From the NCBI RefSeq assembly GCF_001457475.1, contig NZ_LN831029.1, positions 2,728,001 to 2,792,000 on the forward strand: a stretch of 64,000 nt of DNA. The letters run 5' to 3'. The position numbers and the translations under genes are program-made. Shown here piece by piece: positions 38,749 through 47,058 of this stretch (positions are counted from its first letter, which is position 1; each line of letters starts with the position of its first letter). The notes under the pieces are model-generated. The model was not told the DNA's origin. It was given only the letters and a program-made list of their open reading frames with translations, and made no database searches. The stretch is from Achromobacter xylosoxidans. Lineage in GTDB: Bacteria > Pseudomonadota > Gammaproteobacteria > Burkholderiales > Burkholderiaceae_B.

Positions 38749-38823
38749 CCCGTCGTGACGCCGCCGCCCGCCACCCCGCCCGGGTGGCCGCGGCGGCGTC
38801 GCGCCATCCCTGATCCAAGCCTC

Positions 38824-39594
38824 ATGTACGTCGATTCACACTGCCATTTGAACTTTCCCGAGCTGGCGGCCGACCTGCCCGCGATCCTCGATCGCATGGC
38901 CGCCAACCAGGTGACCCACGCGCTGGTGGTCAGCGTCAACATGCCCGAATGGCCGGGCCTGATGTCGCTGGTCGAGCCGCAGCCCAACCTGTGGGCTTCG
39001 GTCGGGGTGCATCCCGACTACGAAGACACGCCCGATCCGGAGCCGGAGGAACTGGCGCGCCTGTCGGCGCATCCCAAGGTGGTGGCGATCGGCGAGACCG
39101 GGCTCGACTATTACCGCCTGTCCGAGCCGCTGGACTGGCAGCGCGAGCGTTTCCGCCGCCACATCCGCGCGGCGCGCGACACCGGGCTGCCGCTGATCGT
39201 GCATACGCGTTCCTCGGCCGAGGACACGGTGCGGATGCTGCGCGAGGAACGCGCGGCCGAGGTCGGCGGCGTGATGCACTGTTTCACCGAGACCTGGGAA
39301 GTGGCCCAGGCCGCGCTCGACCAGAATTTCCTCATCTCCCTGTCCGGCATCGTGACCTTCAAGAACGCCCACGTGGTGCACGAGGTCGCCGCCAAGGTGC
39401 CGCTGGACCGGCTGCTGATCGAGACCGATTCGCCGTACCTGGCGCCGGTGCCGTACCGGGGCAAGCTCAACGATCCGTCCAAGGTGATCCACGTGGCCGA
39501 GAAGATCGCCGAGCTCAAGGGTATCAGCGTGGCCGAGGTGGCGCGGGCGTCGACCGATAATTTCTTTAATCTTTTCAATAAGATAAAGAGATAA
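38824..39594 (+). CDS. TatD family metal-dependent DNase/hydrolase
   Basis: 256 residues of the amidohydrolase TIM-barrel type. Metal ligands are visible in DSHCHLNF, GETGLDYYRL, LIVHTRSSAED, MHCFTETWEVA and IETDSPYLAPVPYRGKLNDP. Relatives near holB (YcfH type) act on DNA 3' ends. The ATG at 38824 (MYVDSHCHL) starts right at the conserved motif; the 23 codons upstream are Pro/Arg-rich non-coding sequence. Confidence 0.93.
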   Translation: MYVDSHCHLNFPELAADLPAILDRMAANQVTHALVVSVNMPEWPGLMSLVEPQPNLWASVGVHPDYEDTPDPEPEELARLSAHPKVVAIGETGLDYYRLSEPLDWQRERFRRHIRAARDTGLPLIVHTRSSAEDTVRMLREERAAEVGGVMHCFTETWEVAQAALDQNFLISLSGIVTFKNAHVVHEVAAKVPLDRLLIETDSPYLAPVPYRGKLNDPSKVIHVAEKIAELKGISVAEVARASTDNFFNLFNKIKR

Positions 39595-39633
39595 TTTAAA
39601 GTCAAATATCTACAGTAATTTATCAGGATGACC

Positions 39634-40557
39634 ATGGCTGCCCGCAACGCGTTCTCCCGTCACCGCCTTGTTTCCCATTGCCGCGGCGCGCTGCTGGCGC
39701 TGTGTGTCGCCGTGGCGGCGCCGGCCGCCCAGGCGGCGGCCAATCCCTCGGACTGGTGGGTCTACGTTGCCAACGATTACCCCGACGAGATCAATGAACT
39801 GCTGGCCCGGGGCGCCGATCCCAACGTGCGCTACCGCAACGGCCAGCCGGCCCTGATGCGGGCGGTGGTGGATGGCGCCTGGAAGGTCTTCGACGCGCTG
39901 GCGGCCAATCCGCGCACCGACGTCAATGCCGAGAATCCGGCGGGCGAGACCCCGTTGATGTACCTGGCCATCGCCGGCCAGGTCGACCGCGCCCGCAGCC
40001 TGATGGCGCGCGGGGCCCAGGTCAATCGCCTGGGCTGGACGCCGCTGCACTATGCCGCGTCCAAGGGCCAGCTGGCGATGGCGCGGCTGTTGCTGGACAA
40101 CAAGGCCATGGTGAACGCACCCGCGCCCAACGGCGAGACGCCGTTGATGATGGCGGCGCTGTCGGGCAACAGGGCAATGGTGGACCTGCTGTTGAAGGCA
40201 GGGGCCGACGTCACCACGCGCGACACCAAGGGCCAGGACGCGTCCGATTGGGCGACCACGGGCAAGTCCGCCAAGCTGGCCGCGGAATTGAAGACCCTGA
40301 TCGCCCAGCAGGAGGACGCCAAACGGGCCCGCCGCGCCAGCACGCCGCCCGAACCCGAGGCGCCGGTGCCGGGAGCCGCGGACGGCGACGTCGCGGGCGC
40401 CGCGATGCCCGCTGCCACGGACGCAACGCCCGCCGCGCCGGCGCAGGCGTCCTCGCCAGCCCCCGCCGCGCAGGACGCCAGCCCGAAGTCCGCGCCCAGC
40501 GTCGGCGGCGTGTCGGGCGTGCGGTTGAACAACTACGACCAGCCTGCGGCGCCCTGA
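39634..40557 (+). CDS. Secreted ankyrin-repeat protein
   Basis: About 307 residues from the ATG at 39634 (an ATG two codons earlier is possible; the spacing from TCAGG favours this one). The signal peptide is GALLALCVAVAAPAAQA. At least four ankyrin repeats follow (for example INELLARGADPNVRYRNGQP, GETPLMYLAIAGQVDRARSL, GWTPLHYAASKGQLAMARLL). The C-terminal 80 residues are an Ala/Pro-rich linker ending VRLNNYDQPAAP. It is probably periplasmic and a protein-binding scaffold; the partner is unknown. It lies 39 bp after tatD and ends at a terminator. Confidence 0.88.
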   Translation: MAARNAFSRHRLVSHCRGALLALCVAVAAPAAQAAANPSDWWVYVANDYPDEINELLARGADPNVRYRNGQPALMRAVVDGAWKVFDALAANPRTDVNAENPAGETPLMYLAIAGQVDRARSLMARGAQVNRLGWTPLHYAASKGQLAMARLLLDNKAMVNAPAPNGETPLMMAALSGNRAMVDLLLKAGADVTTRDTKGQDASDWATTGKSAKLAAELKTLIAQQEDAKRARRASTPPEPEAPVPGAADGDVAGAAMPAATDATPAAPAQASSPAPAAQDASPKSAPSVGGVSGVRLNNYDQPAAP

Positions 40558-40582
40558 GCGCCTGCGGTCCCGCTTCCTTGCA

Positions 40583-40606
40583 AACCCGCCCGATGGCGGG
40601 TTTTTT
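40583..40606 (+). terminator. Terminator after the ankyrin gene
   Basis: AACCCGCC (40583-40590), loop CGAT, GGCGGGTT (40595-40602), followed by T residues to 40606. It closes the mltG-to-ankyrin operon. Confidence 0.9.
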
Positions 40607-40756
40607 CTTGGCCGTCCGGCCGGCGCGCGGGGAGGGCGCGAGGATCGACGGCCTCCCGCGCATGGCCCCGCGAGACCGGCTCAAGCCGTGCCGCGTCGGA
40701 TTTTTCGCATCCTTTGTTCGGGGTTTTCCCTTGTTATTCTCAATGGATGGGAAATA

Positions 40757-40786
40757 TTGGTCGTTTTTACACCATGAATTGATAAT
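40757..40786 (+). promoter_or_regulatory. Possible promoter of the IclR regulator gene
   Basis: TTGGTC (40757-40762) and GATAAT (40781-40786) are separated by 18 bp in a locally AT-rich stretch, with the ATG at 40819. The -35 match is weak, so this is a suggestion only. Confidence 0.35.
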
Positions 40787-40818
40787 CTGGCGGCCATCAA
40801 CATCTGGAGTGCTTTTCG

Positions 40819-41556
40819 ATGGATCAGTCGGTAGGGGCGGGCGCGGACCGCGTGCTGTACGTGTTGGCCACGCTGGCCCGGCACGACGGCCCCCTGAGCA
40901 TCGCCGCGCTGGCGGAAAAGACCGGCCTGGCCCAGAGCACCCTGTACCGCCAGGTGGCGCTGCTCAAGCGCTGGGGCTTCGTCGCCGAGCATGAGGGTGA
41001 ATACGGCCCCGGCCCGCTGTGCGTGCAACTGGCCTGGGGCTTCGACCAGTCTTCGTTCCTGATCCACGAAGCGCAGCCGGACATGGCCGCCCTGGCGGCG
41101 GCGTCGGGCGAGACCATCGGCCTGCTGGTGGCCGTCAAGGACCAGGCGGTATGCCTGGACATGGTCGAAAGCCAGCACCCGCTGCGGTGCTCCTTCACCA
41201 AGGGCCGCGGCCTGCCGCTGGCGCGGGGCGCCTCGGCCAAGTCGCTGCTGGCGTTCATGCCGGCGGCACGGCTGCAGGCTGCGCTGGCCGTGCTGGCCAG
41301 GGAATCGGGTCTGGACCCGGCGCGCCTGGCCGACGAACTGGAGGCCATCCGCGCCCAGGGCTATGCCGTGACCGACAGCGAAGTCGACGCCGGCGTCTGG
41401 GGCGTGAGCGTGCCGATCTTCCAGCGCGCCAACCAGGCGGTGGCCTCCATCACGCTGATGGCGCCGTCCACCCGCGCCGCCCAGCGGCCGCAGGCCTTCA
41501 TCGACCTGACCGTCGCCGCCGCCCGCCGCATCTCGGGCAAGTTGCAGGCGCACTGA
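40819..41556 (+). CDS. IclR family transcriptional regulator
   Basis: 245 residues. The N-terminal winged helix (LSIAALAEKTGLAQSTLYRQVALLKRWGF) is followed by the IclR effector domain (MVESQHPLRCSFTKGRGLPLARGASAKSLLA; SEVDAGVWGVSVPIF). It lies directly upstream of, and in the same direction as, the ABC transporter and formimidoylglutamase genes, so it is the likely regulator of that unit, perhaps sensing the transported compound. Confidence 0.92.
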   Translation: MDQSVGAGADRVLYVLATLARHDGPLSIAALAEKTGLAQSTLYRQVALLKRWGFVAEHEGEYGPGPLCVQLAWGFDQSSFLIHEAQPDMAALAAASGETIGLLVAVKDQAVCLDMVESQHPLRCSFTKGRGLPLARGASAKSLLAFMPAARLQAALAVLARESGLDPARLADELEAIRAQGYAVTDSEVDAGVWGVSVPIFQRANQAVASITLMAPSTRAAQRPQAFIDLTVAAARRISGKLQAH

Positions 41557-41678
41557 CCTATTTCGTACCCGGATTCCTCGTTGTCCCCGCCATTCCCGCC
41601 TCATCTCTAGACACCGCCACACCCGTTACGCCGCTCCGATCGCCGTATCCGCATCCACTTTTTCTTTCAGGATTCGCC

Positions 41679-42422
41679 ATGACTACTCGCCGCACCCTGT
41701 TGACCGCCGCCCTGACCCTGGGCCTGGCCTGGAGCATGGGCACCGCCCACGCCCAGGAAACCATCCGCGCCGTGACCGACGCCACCTTCCCGCCCATGGA
41801 GTTCGTCAAGGACGGCAAGCGCACCGGCTTTGACATCGAATTGGTCGAGGCCCTGGCCGCCGCCATGGGCAAGAAGGTCGAATGGATCGACATCGACTTC
41901 AAGGGCCTGATTCCCGCCCTGCAGGCCGGCCGCGCCGACATCGCCGTGTCCGCCATCTACATCACGCCCGAGCGCAGCAAGGTGGTGGACTTCACCGACC
42001 CGTACTACGCCGGCGGCCTGGTGGTGCTGACCAAGAAGGACGGTCCGGTCAAGACCCTGAAGGACCTGGACGGCCGCAAGGTGTCGGTGCAGGTCGGCAC
42101 CAAGTCGGTCAACTACCTGAAGGAACACTACCCGTCGGTGCAGCGCGTCGAGGTCGAGAAGAACCAGGAGATGTTCAACCTGGTGCAGATCGGCCGCGCC
42201 GATGCCGCCGTCACCGGCAAGCCGGCCGCCAAGCTGTTCGCCCAGAGCACCACCGACCTGACCGTGCTGGCCGACCAGATCACCACCGAGGACTACGGCA
42301 TCGCCGTGCCCAAGAACAAGCCGGAACTGACGCGCGGCCTGAATGAGGCGCTGCAGAAGATCAAGGCCGATGGCAGCTACCAGGCCATCGTCAACAAGTG
42401 GTTCGAGGCGCCCGCGAAATGA
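41679..42422 (+). CDS. Amino-acid ABC transporter substrate-binding protein
   Basis: 247 residues; signal peptide TLLTAALTLGLAWSMGTAHA, then the family 3 periplasmic binding fold (IRAVTDATFPPMEFVKDGKRTGFDIELVEALA; DFTDPYYAGGLVVLTKK; VSVQVGTKSVNYLKE). Such proteins bind polar amino acids such as His, Arg or Gln. Genetic linkage to a HutG-like enzyme suggests histidine or a histidine breakdown intermediate. Overlaps the permease gene (ATGA). Confidence 0.92.
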   Translation: MTTRRTLLTAALTLGLAWSMGTAHAQETIRAVTDATFPPMEFVKDGKRTGFDIELVEALAAAMGKKVEWIDIDFKGLIPALQAGRADIAVSAIYITPERSKVVDFTDPYYAGGLVVLTKKDGPVKTLKDLDGRKVSVQVGTKSVNYLKEHYPSVQRVEVEKNQEMFNLVQIGRADAAVTGKPAAKLFAQSTTDLTVLADQITTEDYGIAVPKNKPELTRGLNEALQKIKADGSYQAIVNKWFEAPAK

Positions 42423-43087
42423 ACCTGGATTTTGCTCCCGTCTTCGCCGACTTCGACGCGCTGGTGCGCGGCGCGGTGGTCACCATCGAGGTGACCGCCG
42501 GCGCCCTGCTGCTGGGCTGTGTCATCGGCCTTCTGGTCGGCGTCGGCCGGCTCAACCCGCAGCGCAGCATCATCTACAACCTGTGCAGCGTCTACCTGCT
42601 GTTCTTTCGCGGCACGCCGCTGCTGGTGCAGCTGTTCATCTGGTTCTTCGGCCTGCCGCAGTTCGGCGTGACGCTGCCGGCGTTCGCCTGCGGCGTGCTG
42701 GGGCTGGGCATGTATTCCGGCGCCTATGTGTCGGAAATCGTGCGCGGCGCGATCCAGTCGGTCGACCGCGGCCAGACCGAGGCCGCCCGCTCGCTGGGCA
42801 TGTCGTCGGGCCAGGCCATGCGCATCATCATCCTGCCGCAGGCGGTGGTGCGCATGATTCCGCCGCTGGGCAACGAATTCATCGCGCTGATCAAGAATTC
42901 GGCGCTGGTGTCGCTGCTGACCATCCATGACCTGATGCACGAAGGGCAGAAGATCATCAGCGTGTCGTACCGCTCGCTGGAAACCTATCTGGTGGTGGCG
43001 CTGATCTACCTGGTCCTGACCACGGCCGCCATGTTGATACTGCGCAGGATCGAGCAACGCCTGCGCGCCGGGGGGATGGTGCAATGA
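42419..43087 (+). CDS. Amino-acid ABC transporter permease
   Basis: 222 residues with about five membrane helices in the HisM/GlnP style ([51 protein letters not shown]). The ATPase-coupling EAA loop is clear: [27 protein letters not shown]. It is the only permease gene here, so it probably forms a homodimer. The ATG overlaps the binding-protein stop, and its own stop overlaps the ATPase start. Confidence 0.93.
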   Translation: MNLDFAPVFADFDALVRGAVVTIEVTAGALLLGCVIGLLVGVGRLNPQRSIIYNLCSVYLLFFRGTPLLVQLFIWFFGLPQFGVTLPAFACGVLGLGMYSGAYVSEIVRGAIQSVDRGQTEAARSLGMSSGQAMRIIILPQAVVRMIPPLGNEFIALIKNSALVSLLTIHDLMHEGQKIISVSYRSLETYLVVALIYLVLTTAAMLILRRIEQRLRAGGMVQ

Positions 43088-43866
43088 ACGCCGCGAATCC
43101 GAAAGAAATGATCCGCATCCGCGGCCTGCAGAAATCCTACGGCGACCACGCCGTGCTGCGCGGCATCGACTTCGATGTGCTGCCGTCGCAGGTGGTGGTG
43201 GTGATCGGCCCCAGCGGTTCGGGCAAAAGCACCTTGCTGCGTTGCTGCAACGGGCTGGAAGTGGCCCAGGGCGGCACCGTGGAGATCTGCGGCCAGACCT
43301 TGCAGAACGAAGGCGAGCTGTTGCCCGAGGCCGAACTGAACCGCCTGCGCATGCAGGTCGGCATGGTGTTCCAGGGCTTCAACCTGTTCCCGCACCTGTC
43401 GGTGCTGGACAACGTCACCGTCGGGCCGCGCAAGCTGCGCGGCATGGGGCGCGACGAGGCCAACGCGCTGGCCGAGGACCTGCTGCGCAAGGTTGGCCTG
43501 GCGCAGAAGATGTCGGCCATGCCGGCCAGCCTGTCGGGCGGCCAGAAGCAGCGCGTGGCGATCGCCCGCGCGCTGGCGATGCAGCCCAAGGTCATGCTGT
43601 TCGACGAACCGACCTCGGCGCTGGATCCGGAGCTGGTGGGCGAAGTGCTGCAGGTCATGAAGCTGCTGGCGCGCGAAGGCATGACCATGATGGTCGTGAC
43701 CCACGAAATGGGCTTTGCCCGCGACGTGGCCGACGTGGTCGCGGTGATGGACGGCGGCGTGATCCTGGAGTCGGGCGCGCCCGAGGTCATCTTCAGCCAG
43801 CCGCGCGAGGCCCGCACCCGCGAATTCCTGCAGGCCGTGCTGAGCGCGGGGCAGGGGGCGGCATGA
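43084..43866 (+). CDS. Amino-acid ABC transporter ATP-binding protein
   Basis: 260 residues. Walker A (GPSGSGKST) near residue 43, the Q-loop in [18 protein letters not shown], the signature [17 protein letters not shown], and Walker B ([14 protein letters not shown]) followed by the H-loop [14 protein letters not shown]. It is typical of HisP/GlnQ. It overlaps both neighbours by four bases, so the permease, ATPase and formimidoylglutamase are made from one coupled transcript. Confidence 0.95.
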   Translation: MNAANPKEMIRIRGLQKSYGDHAVLRGIDFDVLPSQVVVVIGPSGSGKSTLLRCCNGLEVAQGGTVEICGQTLQNEGELLPEAELNRLRMQVGMVFQGFNLFPHLSVLDNVTVGPRKLRGMGRDEANALAEDLLRKVGLAQKMSAMPASLSGGQKQRVAIARALAMQPKVMLFDEPTSALDPELVGEVLQVMKLLAREGMTMMVVTHEMGFARDVADVVAVMDGGVILESGAPEVIFSQPREARTREFLQAVLSAGQGAA

Positions 43867-44813
43867 CGGCGGCGCAATTCGACAAGAGCCTGTGGACCGC
43901 GCGCGACGACAGCGCCGAGCGCGGCGACACGCGCCGCCTGGCGCACATCGTCGAGCCGGCCGCGGGCCAGGCGCCGGCCGCGGGCGAGCCGGTGCTGCTG
44001 GGATTCGCCTGCGATGCGGGCGTGGCCCGCAACCAGGGTCGCGTCGGCGCGGCCGCCGGCCCGGCCGGCATCCGCAAGTACATGGCCGGCCTGCCGGCGC
44101 ACGGCCTGACGCGCCTGCTGGACGCGGGCGACGTGGCCTGCGAGGGGGACCAGTTGGAGGACGCGCAGGAGCGCCTGGGCCTGGCGGTGGCCGACCTGCT
44201 GCGCCAGGGCGCCCGCCCGCTGGTGCTGGGCGGCGGCCACGAAATCGCCTGGGGCAGCTTCCAGGGCCTGGCGCGCTGGCTGGCCGACCGCGGCGACGAC
44301 GGCCCGGTGCTGGTGCTGAACCTGGACGCGCATTTCGATCTGCGCACCGGCCGGCCGGGCAGTTCCGGCACGCCGTTCGACCAGATCGCGCATTACTGCG
44401 AGGCGCACGGGCTGGCGCTGCAATACGCCTGCCTGGGCGTGTCGCGGCTGGCCAATACGCCGGCGCTGTATGCGCGCGCGGCGGAAGTGGGCGCGGTGTG
44501 GGTGGAGGACCGCGACATGCAGGAACGCCACCTGGCGGCGCGCCTGGCCAATGTCGATGCCTTGCTGGCGAGGGCCCGCCACGTGTACCTGACCATCGAC
44601 CTGGACGTGCTGCCGGCGGCGGTGATGCCGGGCGTGTCGGCGCCGGCGCCCTATGGCGTGCCGATGGCGGTGATCGAGGAGATCGTGCTGCGCGTCAAGG
44701 CCAGCGGCAAGCTGCGCCTGGCCGACATGGCCGAGTACAACCCGCGCTTCGACATCGACGGCCATGGCGCCCGCGCGGCGGCGCGCCTGGCCTGGCAACT
44801 GCTGTCCGCATGA
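43863..44813 (+). CDS. hutG: Formimidoylglutamase (HutG-like, arginase family)
   Basis: 316 residues of the ureohydrolase family. The manganese ligands are in [23 protein letters not shown] and [34 protein letters not shown] is typical of HutG, which releases formamide from N-formimidoyl-glutamate in histidine degradation. No hutH, hutU or hutI is in the window. The position immediately after an ABC transporter, overlapping by four bases, suggests uptake and hydrolysis of the same compound. A different formimidoyl or guanidino substrate remains possible. Confidence 0.85.
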   Translation: MTAAQFDKSLWTARDDSAERGDTRRLAHIVEPAAGQAPAAGEPVLLGFACDAGVARNQGRVGAAAGPAGIRKYMAGLPAHGLTRLLDAGDVACEGDQLEDAQERLGLAVADLLRQGARPLVLGGGHEIAWGSFQGLARWLADRGDDGPVLVLNLDAHFDLRTGRPGSSGTPFDQIAHYCEAHGLALQYACLGVSRLANTPALYARAAEVGAVWVEDRDMQERHLAARLANVDALLARARHVYLTIDLDVLPAAVMPGVSAPAPYGVPMAVIEEIVLRVKASGKLRLADMAEYNPRFDIDGHGARAAARLAWQLLSA

Positions 44814-44847
44814 GACGGTGCGCGGCGCAACGTCCGCCGCGCACCCG

Positions 44848-44894
44848 GGCCCGCCGTCATGCCCGCCGGGGCGAGCGTGACTGCGGGCCTTTTT
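44848..44894 (+). terminator. Possible terminator after hutG
   Basis: GGCCCGC (44848-44854) can pair with GCGGGCC (44883-44889), followed by TTTTT (44890-44894). The loop is long (28 bases) but GC-rich and could fold further. It lies in the gap before the convergent FAD oxidase gene. Confidence 0.4.
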
Positions 44895-46566
44895 ACGCCT
44901 GCGGCGCAACCAGCGGGATCGACATCTCGTGATGGAAGAGATTGTCGGGGTCGACGTTGCGCTTGGTGGCGATCAGCGCGGCGGTCTTGTTGCCGTAGTA
45001 CAGGTCGAGCCATTGCGGGTCGACCTGGGTGTGGCTGGCGTCGGTGTACTTCATGTCGGTGTCGGGGTAGTTGATGTAGCACCCCTCGAACGGCGAACCC
45101 GGCTGGTTGCTGGGCTTGCCGCCGTACTGCGCGAAGTACTCGTCGTACAGGTCGGCGATCCACTTGATGTGGAAGGCGTCCTGGGCCGGGTCGGTCCAGT
45201 ACACCTGGAACTGCGACTTCAGCAGCGACGAGCGCTGGCATACGCTGGTCGGGTTGGCGGCTTCGTCGTTGCGGTTGATGCGGCCGCCGTACGAGTCGAT
45301 CTGCACCAGCGCCTGGTTCAGGCGCGGGTCGTCCGAGCCGTTCAGGTACTCCCACATGGCCATGATTTCGACGTCGCTGAAATTGGCCTTGTGATACGCG
45401 GACTTGTACTTGCCGCGCTGGTTGCTGCCCGAGCCGTTGATGCTTTGCGTCAGCCACAGCCAGTCCATCTTCTGCGCATCGTTCACGGCGTGCGCCAGCA
45501 GGCGCGGGGCCGGTTCGGCCATGCGGTGCGACGGGCCGTGCCAGCTGGTGGCCAGGTTGACGCCGGGCGCCGCGCCGGCCGCCGCGTTCATGGTGGCGAC
45601 GAAATCCAGGAACGGCTGGTCGCGCGCGCCGCCCACCTTGCCGTCCTTGCCCGTGTACTGGATGCTGAGCACCACGTCGCCGGTGGAACGGTGCTGCACC
45701 TTCAGCAAGGTGAACAGGCCGCCGTTGGCCTTGGCCGGATCGGGGCTGTTCCAGTCCGCGTCATGGTCGGCGAACCATTGCCAGTAGGCGCGCATGAAGC
45801 GGGCGAAGTTGGCGCGGCCGGCCGTGCCGGTGCCGAAGCTGGCCCAGGGATAGGACAGCGACAGCCAGTAGGCCTCCTGCGGCGCGACCGGCAGTTCGGC
45901 GTAGTAGTAGGTCAGGATGATGCCGAAGTTGCCGCCGCCGCCGCCGCGGCAGGCGATGAACAGGTCGCGGTCGGCGCCGGCGCTGTGCAGGTTGACATGC
46001 TTGGGCACCAGCTTGCGCGAACCCGGGCCCTGCGGCACCAGGATGTCCACGCCCGACAGCCAGTCCACCGTCAGGCCATGCTGGCGCGACAGCAGGCCGT
46101 AGCCGCCGCCGACGATGTGACCGCCCGAACCGACCGAATAGCACGAGCCGCCGGGCAGGGTGCGGTTGGCGGTCTTGTACAGGTCCAGGTAGCCGTCCCA
46201 GTTCTGGTTGCCCGCCGCGGCCGCGAAACGGTAGCGGGCGGCGGGGTTCCAGGGCGAGGCAATGTCGCCGGCCTCGCGGTAGCGCAGGCCGGTCATCAGG
46301 CTCAGGTCGATGATGGCCAGCGGCTGGCCGTGGTCCTCGGGCAGTTTGTTGGCCACGAAACCTTCGTAGCAGTGGCCGCCGCTGCGCACCGTGATGCGGC
46401 AGCCCTGGGCCAGCGCGGCGTTGGCCGCGTCCAGCACGTCCTGCGGGGTCTTGCAGACGTAGATGGCGTTGGCGCCCTGGCCCGTGGTGGGGAAGCGCAG
46501 GTTGAAACCCTTTTGCAGGGTCGCGTAACGCGGGTCATTGCTGTCAATCAGGGAAAAATCCGACAT
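44893..46566 (-). CDS. FAD-linked oxidase of the berberine-bridge/GOOX type
   Basis: 557 residues. The FAD-binding PCMH domain has RITVRSGGHCYEG and SCYSVGSGGHIVGGGYG; His65 and Cys142 are the two residues that, in glucooligosaccharide oxidase and berberine-bridge enzymes, bind FAD bicovalently. A C-terminal BBE segment ends the protein (INYPDTDMKYTDASH; QWLDLYYGNKTAALIATKRNVDPDNLFHHEMSIP). No signal peptide is seen, unlike the secreted fungal and plant relatives. The ATG at 46566 is used. The substrate (sugar, alcohol or secondary metabolite) cannot be predicted from the neighbours. Confidence 0.88.
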   Translation of the reverse strand: MSDFSLIDSNDPRYATLQKGFNLRFPTTGQGANAIYVCKTPQDVLDAANAALAQGCRITVRSGGHCYEGFVANKLPEDHGQPLAIIDLSLMTGLRYREAGDIASPWNPAARYRFAAAAGNQNWDGYLDLYKTANRTLPGGSCYSVGSGGHIVGGGYGLLSRQHGLTVDWLSGVDILVPQGPGSRKLVPKHVNLHSAGADRDLFIACRGGGGGNFGIILTYYYAELPVAPQEAYWLSLSYPWASFGTGTAGRANFARFMRAYWQWFADHDADWNSPDPAKANGGLFTLLKVQHRSTGDVVLSIQYTGKDGKVGGARDQPFLDFVATMNAAAGAAPGVNLATSWHGPSHRMAEPAPRLLAHAVNDAQKMDWLWLTQSINGSGSNQRGKYKSAYHKANFSDVEIMAMWEYLNGSDDPRLNQALVQIDSYGGRINRNDEAANPTSVCQRSSLLKSQFQVYWTDPAQDAFHIKWIADLYDEYFAQYGGKPSNQPGSPFEGCYINYPDTDMKYTDASHTQVDPQWLDLYYGNKTAALIATKRNVDPDNLFHHEMSIPLVAPQA

Positions 46567-47058
46567 GCGCACCTCTATGGTTGATTTTCATAAGTGCAGG
46601 ATGCAAGCGGGGGGCGCCCGCCGGCAACGCGGGATGACAAGCTTTGGAAGCCGCCGGTGCCGGGTACCGCTAAAACCGGGGCCGGTTGATTCTGATTCAA
46701 CTGGATGACGCTTTCAAGCAAGGTGCGACAGGCGCCCCGGGCCGGACTGACACGCGAATGTGATGTGGCGTCGGGGCGCAAGCAAGAGGGGGAGGGGGTG
46801 GCCGGGGCGCGGTACGCAGGGCCTTGCTGGCGCAGGTGTCTGGGCTGGGGCCGGGCGAGTCGAATGGGCGGGGCGGGCGCGCACGGGGTGGACGCTGCCG
46901 ACGAGCGGGGCTAGGATAGGCGCAGCGTTTCGGCAGGCTCGGTGACGCTCACGGTCTTCATTTCCGTATTATGTCCCCAATTAATATTTTTCCATAAAAT
47001 ATGGGGACACAACAAGGATATGGATAAAATGGCGCAACTTTGTCAGGAGAGCATGTTC
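46567..47058. other. 492-bp spacer between the FAD oxidase and gdhA
   Basis: Gene-free and divergent. The left half (46567-46920) is GC-rich and shows nothing I can name beyond the short oxidase upstream region. The right end carries the gdhA control region: a possible -10 TATTAT at 46967-46972, an AT-rich dyad (46972-47009) and the ribosome binding site AGGAGA (47045-47050). Frames within it start with unfamiliar sequence and are not called. Confidence 0.65.
46972..47009. promoter_or_regulatory. Dyad operator or hairpin upstream of gdhA
   Basis: TGTCCCCA (46972-46979) and TGGGGACA (47002-47009) form a perfect inverted repeat; between them ATATTTT (46984-46990) pairs with AAAATAT (46996-47002) around the loop TCCAT, leaving the left-arm bases ATTA unpaired. 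The segment is very AT-rich for this genome. It overlaps or immediately follows a possible -10 box, so it could be an operator or an RNA hairpin in the 5' leader. Confidence 0.5.

Noticed and set aside
46942..47058. Upstream start of gdhA at 46942 adding 39 residues
   Set aside because: The extension crosses the dyad and promoter region, has no ribosome binding site, and AGGAGA fits the ATG at 47059.
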